From assembly GCA_963832725.1 (NCBI GenBank), contig CAWHVG010000003.1, positions 1-64,000 of the forward strand: a stretch of 64,000 nt of DNA, given 5' to 3'. The notes beneath the pieces are model-generated. The model was not told the DNA's origin and ran no database searches. It saw only the letters and a program-made list of their open reading frames with translations. The stretch is from JAEZBP01 sp963832725. GTDB lineage: Bacteria; Myxococcota_A; Polyangia; Polyangiales; Sandaracinaceae. Numbering within the stretch: the stretch's first letter is position 1; the number at the start of each line of letters is the position of its first letter. Shown here piece after piece: positions 9,904 to 20,344 of the stretch. The position numbers were made by a program, and so were the translations under genes.

Positions 9904-10842
9904 TCAGCGGGGGAAGAGGCCGTCCAGCTCGTCGATGACGTCGTCCGGCAGCTTCACGTCGACCGCGCCGAGGTTGTCTTCGACCTGCTCGGGGCGGCTG
10001 GCGCCGGTGATGACGCTGGCGACTTCGGGCCGGCGGAGGCACCACGCCAACGCGAGCTGGGCCGGGGTGCAGGAGAGCTCGCGCGCGATGGCGCTGAAGC
10101 GGCGGATCTTCGGGCGGTTCTCGTCCGAGAGATACTCCTCGACCCATTTGGTGGTGGCGCCGCGGCTGCCTTCGGGGACGCCCTCGTCGTACTTGCCGGT
10201 CAGCGCGCCGCTCGCCAGAGGGCTCCACACGACGAGGCCCATGCCGAGTCGCTTGGCGACCGGCATGACCCTGCGCTCGACGTCGCGGCGGAGGAGGTTG
10301 TAGCGGGGCTGCTCGACGACCGGCGCGTAGAGGCCTCGCAGCCCTGCGAGGGCGTGGATCTTGAGCAGCGCGCTCGCGCTCCAGCAGCTCGTGCCCCAGT
10401 AGAGGATCTTCCCCTGGCGCACGAGGTCGTCCATCGCCCGCGCGGTCTCTTCGAGCGGCGTCTCCGGGTCCTCGCGGTGGCAGAAGTAGAGGTCGATGTA
10501 GTCGGTCCCGAGGCGCTTCAGGCTGCGCTCGCAGCTCTCCATGATGTGCTTCCGGCTCAGGCCCCGATCGTTCGGCCCTTCGCCGGTCGGCCAGAAGACT
10601 TTGCTGCTGATCACCAGCGCGCTCCGGCGATAGTCCGGCAGTATGGCGCCGACCGTCCGCTCGGCCGCGCCGTCGGGTCCGTAGACGTCCGCCAGGTCGA
10701 CGAAGCTCACGCCGCCATCGATGGCCGCCCGCAGGATCCGCCGCGTGGCCTCCTCGTCGACGCTCTTGCCGAAGGTCAGCCAGCCGCCGATCGAGACAGC
10801 GCTCACCTTCAGCCCTGTGTTCCCCAGTCGCCTGTGCTCCAT
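9904..10842 (-). CDS. aldo/keto reductase, voltage-gated K+ channel beta-subunit type
   Basis: Cytosolic NADPH-dependent oxidoreductase of 312 residues, the usual family length. The start MEHRRLGNTGLKVSAVSIGG and the catalytic tetrad are visible: Asp and Tyr in FVDLADVYG, Lys in VISSKVFW, His in YFCHRED. Cofactor-loop elements such as VITGASRPEQVEDNL lie near the C-terminus. Sequence style matches the YghZ/Kv-beta branch, whose members reduce small aldehydes such as methylglyoxal. The substrate here is unknown. The glycosylase gene follows after 7 bases, suggesting a two-gene unit, possibly for coping with reactive aldehydes and alkylation; that link is inference. Confidence 0.85.
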   Translation of the reverse strand: MEHRRLGNTGLKVSAVSIGGWLTFGKSVDEEATRRILRAAIDGGVSFVDLADVYGPDGAAERTVGAILPDYRRSALVISSKVFWPTGEGPNDRGLSRKHIMESCERSLKRLGTDYIDLYFCHREDPETPLEETARAMDDLVRQGKILYWGTSCWSASALLKIHALAGLRGLYAPVVEQPRYNLLRRDVERRVMPVAKRLGMGLVVWSPLASGALTGKYDEGVPEGSRGATTKWVEEYLSDENRPKIRRFSAIARELSCTPAQLALAWCLRRPEVASVITGASRPEQVEDNLGAVDVKLPDDVIDELDGLFPR

Positions 10843-10904
10843 GCTCCCTTGGTAGCATCACCGGGTGGCCGTGGGGAATCGGAGCTGCCGCGCGCGGAGC
10901 CTCG

Positions 10905-10992
10905 CGACGGGAAGAGCCCGTGCACACGATGGCGGCCTGCGGGTCGCCGATGGGGACCGTCCCGTCGCCGGCCCAGGACACGCGCTGTACGG
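10905..10992 (-). pseudogene. remnant resembling the C-terminus of the 18.6-kb metalloprotease
   Basis: On the minus strand the fragment reads SWAGDGTVPIGDPQAAIV, against FWAGDGTVISDQQAAIM in the last 25 residues of the metalloprotease at 18609-20172. At the DNA level gatggcggcctgc and ccgtcccgtcgccggccca are shared with 18636-18682. Nothing upstream on this strand extends the match, so only the last ~25 codons remain. It is either a broken paralogue or a small duplicated piece. It sits immediately before the PAAR-like gene on the other strand. Confidence 0.55.
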
Positions 10993-11072
10993 ACGAGGTC
11001 CGCCGCCGGGGGCACCATTACACGCCGCAGGACGTCGCTCCGGAACCCTCACCATGTGGTATCGTGCCGTGC

Positions 11073-11486
11073 GTGTTTCCGCTCTGCACGAAGTCCGGCG
11101 GGCAGCTGTTCGCCTTCCCCGACGTCTGCAAGGTCCCCGCGCCGCCCGCGCCGCCGGTGCCGACGCCCTTCCCGAACCTCGCCATGTGCAACCAGGCCGA
11201 CGGCGGCACCTGCACCAGCAAGGTGAAGGTCCAGAACCAGCCGGTGATCACGGTGGCCAGCGAGATTCCGCGCACGCAGGGCGACGAAGCGGGTGTTGCC
11301 GGTGGAGTCTCGTCCGGAACACAGATGGACAAAGCCGTGTTCAAACAGGGCGTATCAAAGGTCAAGTTCGAGGGGGATGATGCGGTCATCCTGCTCAAAC
11401 CGACCGCCCACAACGGTTCCAGCGCCAACGCGCCTTCCGGAGCCGTGATCGCACCTGGCCAGACCTTGGTGATGATCGACGGGTGA
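11073..11486 (+). CDS. PAAR-like (DUF4150) spike-tip protein
   Basis: Short spike-tip protein of the type VI secretion system family. The frame reads FPLCTKSGGQLFAFPDVCKVP, then PFPNLAMCNQA, SKVKVQNQPVITVASEIPRT, GDEAGVAGGV and a C-terminal stretch with TAHNGSSANAPSG. These are the conserved steps of DUF4150, a PAAR-like fold that caps the VgrG trimer and sharpens the spike. The frame is open further upstream to 10920, but homology begins at FPLCTK, so GTG 11073 (about 137 codons) or GTG 11064 is the likely start. No strong ribosome binding site decides between them. VgrG starts 91 bases downstream on the same strand. No effector domain is fused to it. Confidence 0.75.
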   Translation: MFPLCTKSGGQLFAFPDVCKVPAPPAPPVPTPFPNLAMCNQADGGTCTSKVKVQNQPVITVASEIPRTQGDEAGVAGGVSSGTQMDKAVFKQGVSKVKFEGDDAVILLKPTAHNGSSANAPSGAVIAPGQTLVMIDG

Positions 11487-11577
11487 GGGCGTCGTGGAGC
11501 CCGACGTCGAGGGCCGCCTACGCCTAGCGGGACCCCTGCGCGCGGCTCGGCTTGCACCGCTCGTGTATCATCCGGCG

Positions 11578-13038
11578 ATGTCCAACCCGTGGATCGTCCT
11601 CGAAGTGGAGTCGGGCGCACCTTCGTGGGACCCGAGCCACATCGAACCCCTGAGCCTGCGCGGCGTCGAGACCATCTCGCGGCCCTACCGGTTCGAGATC
11701 CGGTTCCGGTGCGATCAGCCGGGTGGGCTCGCGCCGGAGACGCTCGACGAGCTGCTCACGCACCCCTTCCAGGTCACCTGGGGCCCGAACGGGATGACCC
11801 ACGTCCGCGGCGTGCTCGACTCGGTCCGGACCGAGTCCGTCGACTCGCAAGGCGACCACGTGACCTACGTGGGCGTGCTCGAGCCTTGGGTTGCGCGCGC
11901 CCGCTACACGGTCCGGTCACGGGTCTTCCAGGACATGGACGTCGTGGAGATCGTGAGGAGCGTGGTGGGGGAGCACGCGCCGCGTGGCTCCGACTACCTC
12001 GACGACCGGGTGAGCCAGACCTACCCGAAGTGCGAGTACGTCGTGCAGTACCAGGAGTCGGATCTCGACTTCATCCAGCGCCTGATGGAGCACTACGGGA
12101 TCCATTTCCACTTCTGGCACGACGAGGACGGCGTCGAGCACGAGCAGATGCGGGTCGGGGACTCGAACGCGGGCCTCACCAACCTCGGCACGGTCGCGCC
12201 CTACGTACCCCGGCAGGACTCGATGACCGAGGACGAGGGCATCCACACCCTCACCCGCGAGGTCCGGACCTCGGCCGCGAACGTCCTGCTCACCGACTAC
12301 AACTGGCGGACGCCGCGCGTGCCGCTGAGCAACGAGGCCGTCGCGAACGACGTCACGGGCGTGGGCCTGCACCACACGCACGGGATGCACTTCAAGACGC
12401 CCGGCGAGGGGGCCGCGCTCGCTCAGGTGTGCGCGGAGCGGATCCGCAGCGAGCGAGTGCGCTACCGCGGCCGGGCGTCGATGATGCAAGTGCACGCGGG
12501 CTTCCTGATGAGCCTCGAGAACCACCCCATCCCGGAGTACGACGCGCGCTACGTCATCGTCAGCCGGGAGCTCGATGTTTCGGAGAGCGCCGGCGGGCAG
12601 TACTCCGACGTCTACGAGCTCGCGGTCGAGGCCCTCCCGTACCGGCCGCCCGAGCGGACGCCCAAGCCGCGCATCCACGGCTTCATCCACGGTGTGATCG
12701 ACGCGCCCGCCCACAGCACCGCCGCGCCGATCGACGCCGACGGCCGCTACAAGGTGCTCCTGCCCTTCGATCTGAACGGGCGGCCGGGCGGCAAGGCTTC
12801 GCGCTGGATCCGCGTCGCCCAGCCCTCCTCGGGGCCGGGCTTCGGCGTCCACGTCCCGATGCATCTCGGCGCCGAAGTGGCCATCGCGCACCTCGACGGC
12901 GATCCCGACCGGCCCGTGATCGTTGGCTCGGTCCACAACACCGACACGAAGAATCCCGTCGCCGACAAGAACGCCACCCAGTCGTGGATTCAGACGCAGG
13001 CGGGTGTCCGCGTGCTCTTCGATGACGACGTGCAGTAA
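11578..13038 (+). CDS. vgrG: VgrG spike protein, short form ending after the OB fold
   Basis: Type VI secretion spike subunit of 486 residues starting at ATG 11578 (MSNPWIVLEVESG). Residues ~1-370 carry the gp27-like region (RFRCDQPGG, HVRGVLDSV, YPKCEYVVQYQESDLDFIQRLMEHYGIHFHF, here recognisable as the classic RHS/VgrG core in pieces). Residues ~380-465 form the gp5-like OB fold (YKVLLPFDLNGRPGG, RVAQPSSGPGFGVHVP, GDPDRPVIVGSVHN). The protein stops at LFDDDVQ, just where VgrGs normally continue into the triple-stranded beta-helix needle. A separate gene starting 15 bases later supplies needle-like repeats, so the usual VgrG seems split into two polypeptides. No other T6SS core genes are in the window, so this is an orphan spike cassette. 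Contractile-injection systems other than T6SS are a lesser alternative. Confidence 0.88.
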   Translation: MSNPWIVLEVESGAPSWDPSHIEPLSLRGVETISRPYRFEIRFRCDQPGGLAPETLDELLTHPFQVTWGPNGMTHVRGVLDSVRTESVDSQGDHVTYVGVLEPWVARARYTVRSRVFQDMDVVEIVRSVVGEHAPRGSDYLDDRVSQTYPKCEYVVQYQESDLDFIQRLMEHYGIHFHFWHDEDGVEHEQMRVGDSNAGLTNLGTVAPYVPRQDSMTEDEGIHTLTREVRTSAANVLLTDYNWRTPRVPLSNEAVANDVTGVGLHHTHGMHFKTPGEGAALAQVCAERIRSERVRYRGRASMMQVHAGFLMSLENHPIPEYDARYVIVSRELDVSESAGGQYSDVYELAVEALPYRPPERTPKPRIHGFIHGVIDAPAHSTAAPIDADGRYKVLLPFDLNGRPGGKASRWIRVAQPSSGPGFGVHVPMHLGAEVAIAHLDGDPDRPVIVGSVHNTDTKNPVADKNATQSWIQTQAGVRVLFDDDVQ

Positions 13039-13053
13039 CTGGAGTGCCCGCCC

Positions 13054-16000
13054 GTGAGCCAAGACCCCGCCGAGTTCGAAAAGCAGATCCTCTCGTCCGA
13101 CAAGCGATTCGAGGTCTACGTCCCCAAGCCGGCCGCGCAGCTCAACATGGGCAAGCCCGCGGGGAAGAATCAGGCCGGCGGGCCCTACGGGTTCGACGGG
13201 GTGACGCTCTCCGCCCAGGACAACGTGTTCGTCGAGTCCGGTGCGGACATGGTGATCCAGTCCGGAGGCGGCGCGAACGTACTGGTGAACAACGAGCTCG
13301 GCCTCTACGTCGGGGGTGATGCGCAGTTCACGTCAGGGGGCGACCTGCGCGTCTCGGCGGCGCAGCGGGTGCTCGTGATATCCGGGTCGAACAACGATCC
13401 GTCGACCCGCTCGAACCACGGAGACCTCCGCCTCCAAGCCTACAATAACCTCGCGCAACACTACAGGATCAACTCTCTGGAGGTCGGGCTCTTCGAGTTC
13501 TTCCACGGCCGGCGGGACCGTCCGAAGAAGACGACTCCCACGTTGCTCGAGCGGATGTCGAATAAGCACCTCCAGAAAGACACGGCCGGGAAGTGGGTGC
13601 GGACGAGTAGCTCGGGGACTACAAAGAACTATCACGGAAAACGCAAGACGTTCAATTCGTCGAAGCCCGTTGACCACGGCGAGATCGCCCAGGCAAAGAA
13701 GCTCAAGGGCGGCTTCGCCGGGCTCACGCTCGCGACCCTCGACGAGCTTTATCCGGCCGAACGTTCGGTAAGCGACAAGGGTGAGCTCTTCTTCCCAATC
13801 GACCTCCCGCACGCTCCGAAATCTCGGAAGAAGGCGGAGAAAGGCGTCAACAAGTGGAAGAGGTCGCGCTTCGGAGGGCTCAAGCACATCTACTTCGAGA
13901 AGATTCCGTCGCTCGGTGACAAGGCGGACCCGCGCCGCCTGATCGAGCCGTTGTTCGCCAACGATCCGTTCGAGCCGGGCCTCGGGGTCGCGAGCACCAT
14001 CTTCGGGAACCCCGAGGTCGAGGAAGTCGAGTACGGGTTCTCACGCTATTTCTCGCGCTTCGATCCCTACAAGCTCGAGAAGCCGAAGGCGTTCGCCGGC
14101 TGGGCGGCGAGGGCGATCGTGACGATGGAGAACGGGATCATCCGCCTCCGCCGCTACCTCGACTGCATCGTGCATCTGACCGGATTCCCCGGCGCGATCG
14201 CGAATCTCCTCGCGCCGGCGCTGGCCTCGGTGACGGCCAACCCCGTCTTCGGTGTCCTCGCCGCCACCTATCAGGCGACGGTCACGGTGACGGGGCAGAT
14301 CGACCAGTACAAGGGCAAGTACGGCTCCGCGGATGGTCCGGACAACCCCTTCGCGGAGCCGGGTGCCGCGTTCGCGAACGGGCCGTGGTCCGGTCCCGCG
14401 GACGACCGCAAGGCGAGCGTCAAGTCGCAGAGCGGCCCGTGGGACCTCAGCGGATCGAAGGATCCCGTGGAAGATCGAGGTCACGAACGAGGGTGGGGTC
14501 GTGGTCGACGCGACCCTCACGATGGGGCCGCTCGACGCGCTCCCCGCGACCCTCACCTTCACCGTCGGGCGTCTCGAGGAGGAGAAGGACGAGGACGACA
14601 ACGTGGTAAAGCGTCAGCACGTCGACTTCCTGATCGAGGTCGACGGGCACACGACGCGGCTCACCTTCAATCCGTCCAACGGTGCCGACGCCAACGCCAT
14701 CGTGCAGGCGATCGAGACGGCGGCCGGCAGCCTCGCGGACGTGTCGGCGACGCCCATTCCGGTTCCCCTCCCGACCGACGTCTTCTCCAAGGCCGGGATG
14801 GCGGTCGGCACGGGGGTCCAGAACGTCGGGCAGGACCTCGAGCAGGTCTCGCTGACCCAAAACCAAGCCCAGCCCCCAGTCGTCACGCAGGCCGAGCAGG
14901 CCCTCGAGCAGGCGATCCACGGCGTCGGGCAGAGCGCCGCGCAGTCGTCCATCGGTCCCCAGCAGACCTTCGTTCCGACGTCCGAGCTCCAGACCGTGAC
15001 GATCACCACCCTCTCCAAGGGTGCCAGCTCGCGGATCCTGCTCAGCTACGAGGACAACGCGGACGAGGACGAGGACTCCTACTGGACCCTCGACGCGGGT
15101 GAGCTCGCGCAGGGCCGCGGCTCCGTCCCCGCGGTGGCCGACCCGACCAAGGTGACCGCGAGCGAGATCGCGGCGCGCCTCACGCCCGCCGTCGGTGCGG
15201 TCATCTCCGACGTCGGCGGCCCGCTGCGGGTCACCTCCAATCTTCAGGGGGCGGGCTCCAAGAATCCAGGTCTCGGGGAACCTCGCCGACAAGATGTGGA
15301 AGGGGAACCAGGACGCCAGCGCGGAGCCGATGTCCGACCAGGTCAAGCCGCAGGGATGGCCGGACTGGGAGGAGATCGACTCGGCGGGGGCGATCGTGGC
15401 GCCCATCCAGACCTTCATCGACTTCGTCGGCGAGCTGCCGGGGAAGTCGAGCGCGATGCTGCAGCCGATCGCCGACGCCGCGTCCGACCTGCTCGAATCG
15501 GTCTCCGCCCTCGAGGAGGCCGCCGCGGGCATCCTGAGCGTCGCCGCACCCAACCTCGCGACGCCCTCGCCGCCGGAGGCGGTGGGGATATTCGGCAGCC
15601 AGGGCATCACCCTCGGCACCCACGACCGGATCGTGGGTCAGGGCGGGCACGGGATCCTCTTCGTCGTCGACGGGCAGTCGGGCGAGGCGGACAAAGGACG
15701 CAGGGTCGCGCCGAGCAAGGCGGAGTCCATCGCCAACCTCGCTGGGGGCTTCGCGGACTACCCCACGCGCGCCACGAACAAACCCTCCCTCGGCTTCCGC
15801 GTGATGAGCGACACGTCCGTCGACCTCGCGGGCGCCGAGTTCGTGCAGATGATCGCGATGGGCCGCGGCGAGGCGAAGAAGGACCGTCCCCACGGCGACA
15901 AGATCGGAGGGATCGGCGTCGCGCGGGTGCTCAGCTCCTGGGTCACCGAGGTCGCCGCGTTCGAGAAGGTGATCATCAGCGCGCGGAGCGCCGGCGACTC

Positions 16001-16802
16001 CTCCGACACGGAGGCGCTCACGGGCGGGCGCATCGAGATGGCGGGCCAGACGATCGCGATCGGCGGCGTTCGCAACGAGGAGAAGGACACGGCGGGCGAC
16101 CCCTACGGGCCCTGGGACTTCGACGAGGAGCGCAAGGACCTCGAGGCGCACAGCAAGAGCTTCGGCATCGCGGCGATCGGCATGAAGGAGGTGCCGATGG
16201 CCAACCACCTCACCCTGCAGGCGAAGAAGGCGAAGAAGGACAAGGTCACCGGCCGGGTGATCAGGAACGCCATCACCAACAAGGCGGAGAAGAAGCCGCA
16301 CAAGCACCTCGCCGCGGGCAAGAAGTACGCGTGGCCAGAGAAGCTCCGCCGCGAGCACCCGGTGACGGAGCGGATCCACCTCCACTCCTCCAAAGAGGTG
16401 GTGATCGTGGTGGGCAAGTACATGGTGAGCATCGACGAAAAGAAGGGGATCTCGGTCGGCGCTCGCAAGGCGGAGAAGGATCCGTCGAAGAACCTGCTCA
16501 ATCCGGAGATGACCACGCTCGGAGTCGAAGACGTGGGCTTCCTCGTGGAGGTCCCGAACGACGGTGGAAATAAGGACGGAACGCAAATCGGAGCCCTGGA
16601 GAACTCGGTGTTCTTGGTCGGCACCGACGGCTCGGGGAAGGCCGCCAAGCTCAACCTGGCCGAGGGCAGTGCCGAGGTGGAGGCCGGATCCTCCGACTCG
16701 ATCAAGGTCACCTCGCAAGGCACCAAGATCGCCACCCAGAAGTACGACGTGAACGCGTCGGGCACCGTCAAGATCAAGGGCTCGAACGTCAGCATCGGCT
16801 GA
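13054..16802 (+). CDS. large VgrG-associated tail/cargo protein, two frameshifts
   Basis: A protein of about 1248 residues once one base is removed from each of 14464-14466 and ~15264; the total length then divides exactly by three. Start GTG 13054 lies 15 bases after vgrG. Residues ~45-110 show alternating beta strands such as VTLSAQDNVFVESGADMVIQ and VLVNNELGLYVGGD, like the beta-helical needle at VgrG C-termini. The same style returns at the C-terminus (IKVTSQGTKIATQKY, ASGTVKIKGSNVSIG). The middle is unlike any family I know and includes a hydrophobic stretch near ~385 and a Lys-rich stretch (~1050-1110; KKAKKDK, KPHKHL). It probably docks under or beside the spike and may carry the payload. 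Tail and effector roles are inferences from position and repeats. Confidence 0.6.
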
Positions 16803-16808
16803 GCGACG

Positions 16809-18390
16809 ATGACCATCTCCTTCGAACACGTCCCCTACGACGGGCGGCCCATCGACGGATCGCGCCCCGAGTACCTCGCGGTCGCGGCGTGGCTCTCGGG
16901 CGTGCGCGCGACGCACCCCGGTCGGGCGAGGGTCTTGGAGCTGGGTTGCGCGGAGGGCGCCAACCTGATCCCCCACGCCTACCACTGCCCCGAGGCCTCG
17001 TTCGTGGGGATCGACAGCTCCCCGCGCCACATCGAGATCGCGTCCGAGCGGCGCGACCGCCTCGGGCTCGACAACCTCACCTTCGTCTGCTGCGACATCG
17101 CGGAGCTCGACGCGCACGAGGAGCTCGCCGGTCCGTGGGACTACATCCTGTCGCACGGCGTGCTCTCCTGGGTCTCGGACGATGTCGCCGAGCACATGTT
17201 CCAGATCCTCGGCGAGCGGCTCGCGGAGAATGGCGTCGCCTACCTGAGCTACAACACACAGCCGGGCTGGATGATGCGCGGGTTGATTCGGCAGGTCCTC
17301 ATGGCCCGCACTCGCGGGATCGAGGAAGCCGGAGCCAAGCTCACCGAAGCGCGAAACCTTCTCTCCCTCATCGCTAAGACCCCGTTCACGTCGCATCACT
17401 ACTCCGCGTACATGGCGGAGGAGGCGTCCGATCTGCTCGAGCACGAAGATGCGTACATCGCGCACGAGTACCTGACCGAGCACAACCGCGCGTACACCTA
17501 CGGCGAGATCATCGCGCGCTGCGAGCGTCACGGCCTGAAGTTCCTCGCCGAGCTCACTCCGATCGCCCACGGCGGTCTCGAGGAGCGGCTGCGCGCGGTC
17601 GTGGGGAGGATCACGGAGGACCCGATCGAGCGCGAGGAGCTGGCCGACGTGCTCTACGGGCGCGCGTTCCGCGCGAGCGTCTTCGTGCGGGCCGACGTCC
17701 AGACCATCCCGGACGACGAGGCGAAGGCGCGGCTGGTCGACGCGGCCGGGTTCGTCACCCACATCACGCCGGTGTCCAAGCGGCCCTCGCTCGACCCCGA
17801 GGACAGCGAGGAGTTCGTGGACCGGGAGGGGGTGCACATCGGCGCCAAGCACCCGGTGCTCAAGGCCGCGCTCATCGAGCTGGCGCGCGCGTTCCCCCTC
17901 GCGCTGAGCTTCGAGCACATCGTCGACCGCACCTTCAGCCTCCTGTCCTTGCGGCGGGTGCGCACGATCGAGCAACCGCTCACGGCGGAGGAGCGGGAGA
18001 GCCTCCTCGAGGATCTCCTCCGGCTGGTCGGGCTGAGGCACGCCGAGCTACGCCTGATCCCCCGCGGGACGGTCGCGACGAGCGGGGATCGCCCGCGCGT
18101 GACCACGCTCGCGCGCTTCGAGTCGCGCACCGGGAAGTGGTTCACGAACGCCTTCCACCAGGCCGTCGAGCTCGACGAAGCGGCGGCCTTCCTGGTCAAT
18201 CTCATGGACGGCTCGCACACCCGCGACGAGCTCGCCGGGCAGCTCGCGGCCACGCTCGAAGAGCATGGCGTCGCGGTGCAGGACGAGTCGGGCGAGCAGC
18301 TCGAGGGGAACGCCCGACTCGACGCGATGCGCCGCTTCGTGGACCGACAGAATCCTCCTCCTCGAAGCCCATGGCGTGATGGAGCGCTGA
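16809..18390 (+). CDS. SAM-dependent methyltransferase with methyltransferase regulatory domain
   Basis: About 526 residues after removing an extra base near 18340; the true C-terminus then reads DRILLLEAHGVMER and stops at 18390. Residues ~30-170 hold a class I methyltransferase fold: SAM motif LELGCAEGANLIP, acidic residue in VGIDSSPRHIEIA, motif in YILSHGVLSWV. Residues ~210-310 match the methyltransferase regulatory domain family (PF10119-like), and the C-terminal third is the winged-helix-like part seen with it. The same architecture occurs in rickettsial protein-lysine methyltransferases acting on outer-membrane proteins. It starts 6 bases after the tail-protein stop, so the two are surely co-expressed. 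The likely but unproven substrate is the Lys-rich tail protein. A small-molecule methyltransferase is the alternative. Confidence 0.8.
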
Positions 18391-18608
18391 CTGTCCGTCG
18401 AAGGACCACGCTCCTCGGCTTTCGGGCGCGCGCCGTTCGGGCACCCGTCGAACGAACGCTCCGGGGCCGGTCCAAGATGACGGTCCCGCGGCGACCTCGC
18501 CCATGGCGATGCACAGCGAGACCCGGCTCGAGACCGAGCTCCTCGCCCGTCGACGGGTCGAGCGCGCGAGGGCCCTCGAGCTCCCGGTGACGTTCGGCGT
18601 GTTCAGCG

Positions 18609-20172
18609 TCACTGCGCGAAGAGCGCGCGGCGCATGATGGCGGCCTGCTGGTCGCTGATGACGGTCCCGTCGCCGGCCCAGAACATGATGTTGTCGGCTC
18701 CCGCGCCCGCGCACTCGGTGGGCAGGAGCATGCCATCGCCGTTCACGTCACGGCTCGCGCGGCATTCGGGCGTGTCGGGCAGGGGATCGTTGACGCTCCC
18801 GTCCTGCTCCGAGGTGTGGAAGAGGCCCATGAAGTGCCCGACCTCGTGCACCAGGACCATCGCGAGCTGGTCGGCGGGCGTGAGGTCGACGGCCAACGCG
18901 ACGCCGCTGGCGCCGGTGCCCGGCATGGCGTGCGGGCCCGGGATGCCGCTGGCGATGCCGAGCGCACCGTCAATCACGCGAACGAAGAAGATGTGGACCG
19001 AGGGGCGGCGCGCGCCGGCGCTGAGCTTGTAGAGCTCGGGTAGGTCGGGCGGGATGGCCGCGGGACCGGACATCCCGTTCAGGACGGCGAAGCGCCGCGC
19101 CAGTCCGCCGACGACCTGATGCACGCGGACCTCACCGATGGCGAGGCCCGTGCCGGCGTAGACGCGGCGGGCGTCGGCGATGAGGCTGGTGAGCTCGCGC
19201 GGGGGTCTGCCGGCTACGCTGGTCCAGCCTCCGCCGCCGACCAAGTAGGCGTCGATGTCGAAGCTCATCCCCTCGCCGTCGCGCTGCAGGGTGATCCGCT
19301 GCGTGGGCGCGGGTGCGCTCGAGCCGATCTGCACCGCGAAGCCGGCGGGCGAGCTCGGCGTGTTGGGACCGTTCCGGAAGAGCAGGGTGACGACGTCGGT
19401 GATGGTGGCCGGGCTCACGCCCCAGTCCGGAGTGGGCGCGTCCGGCCCGCCGGTGAGCGCGTCGTAGACGAGCGTGCCCGCCGCGTCCGCCGTGCGGAAT
19501 CCCCTGAATGTAGGGTGTCGTCGCGTCGGGCGCGGTCCACACGACCAGCGTGGTCGGGCTGAGCGCCGGCAGCGTGTCGTCCATGGTATCCGCGGCCCCG
19601 GGAAGCGTCGGTCCGGGCGCGGGGCCCTCGACGGTGACGTTGTCGGGCGCGGTCACGATCGGCGAGCACCCGTGGACGGACTGCATGGTGCGGGGCGAGG
19701 TGGGCAGCCAGATCGTCAGGCACTGCTCGCCGTCGGCGCAGTCCGAGTCGCCGGCGCAGGGCTTCACGCAGGCGCCGGCGATGGCGCAGAGGTGCCGGTC
19801 GCAGTCGCCGCGCGCCACGCAGTCGCCGCCGACCGGCAGGCCGCGGCTCGGGAGGCCGCAGACGAGCGGCACGGGTCGCAGGTCCATCGGCATGTACGAC
19901 CGGGCAGCGCGGCAGACGGTCGGGCCGGAGCAGTCGCGGTCGGAGCGGCAGGGCGTGTCGGGGCCGGCGTCGATGCCCGCGTCACGGCCACCGTCTCGGC
20001 CGGCATCAATCCCGCTGTCTCGGCCTGCGTCTCGCCCCGCGTCCTGGTGGGCGGCGGCGTCGGTGTCCGACGTGGTCCCCGCATCCGTCGCCGGCGGCGG
20101 GACCGAGAGCGTGGTCCTGGCGCCGCACCCGGCCACCAGGAGGACGACCAGCAGCGCGCGTGCTCCCCGCAT
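18609..20172 (-). CDS. lipoprotein zinc metalloprotease (HExxHxxGxxH), one frameshift
   Basis: About 520 residues after removing an extra base at ~19500. It begins with a lipoprotein signal (ALLVVLLVAGCG, lipobox Cys ~16), followed by a linker of Asp-Ala-Gly repeats (residues ~40-75) typical of myxobacterial surface lipoproteins. A Cys-rich segment follows (SDRDCSGPTVC, CDRHLCAIAGAC, DSDCADGEQC). The C-terminal ~250 residues carry HEVGHFMGLFH, the zinc site of the gluzincin-to-metzincin type HExxHxxGxxH, followed by a Cys-rich DTPECRASRD segment as in M43-type pappalysins. It should be anchored to a membrane face and cleave extracellular or periplasmic proteins; the target is unknown. It is transcribed alone, convergent with the methyltransferase. 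A C-terminal remnant of a relative lies at 10.9 kb. Confidence 0.75.
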
Positions 20173-20344
20173 CGGTCACAGATAGCACGACACGACAGCT
20201 TCGAGGGGTCCTCCAGCGTCCAGGGTCGGGTGGAACCCCAGGGGAAGGGCCTAGGTCGCTTGCGTCCCCCAACCGGTCCGCCGGGAGCGAGCACGTTCCT
20301 CGCTTCGGACGCTCGCCGGCGCGCGACCGCTTCGAGCACCCCCC

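Noticed and set aside
9904..10981. Long minus-strand frame starting at 10981
   Set aside because: Over the reductase gene it is an arginine-rich shadow; only its first ~25 codons (metalloprotease remnant) and its last part (glycosylase) are meaningful.
18391..18590. C-terminal extension of the methyltransferase
   Set aside because: The extension begins at an extra base near 18340; the corrected frame ends at 18390 with a normal-looking C-terminus.
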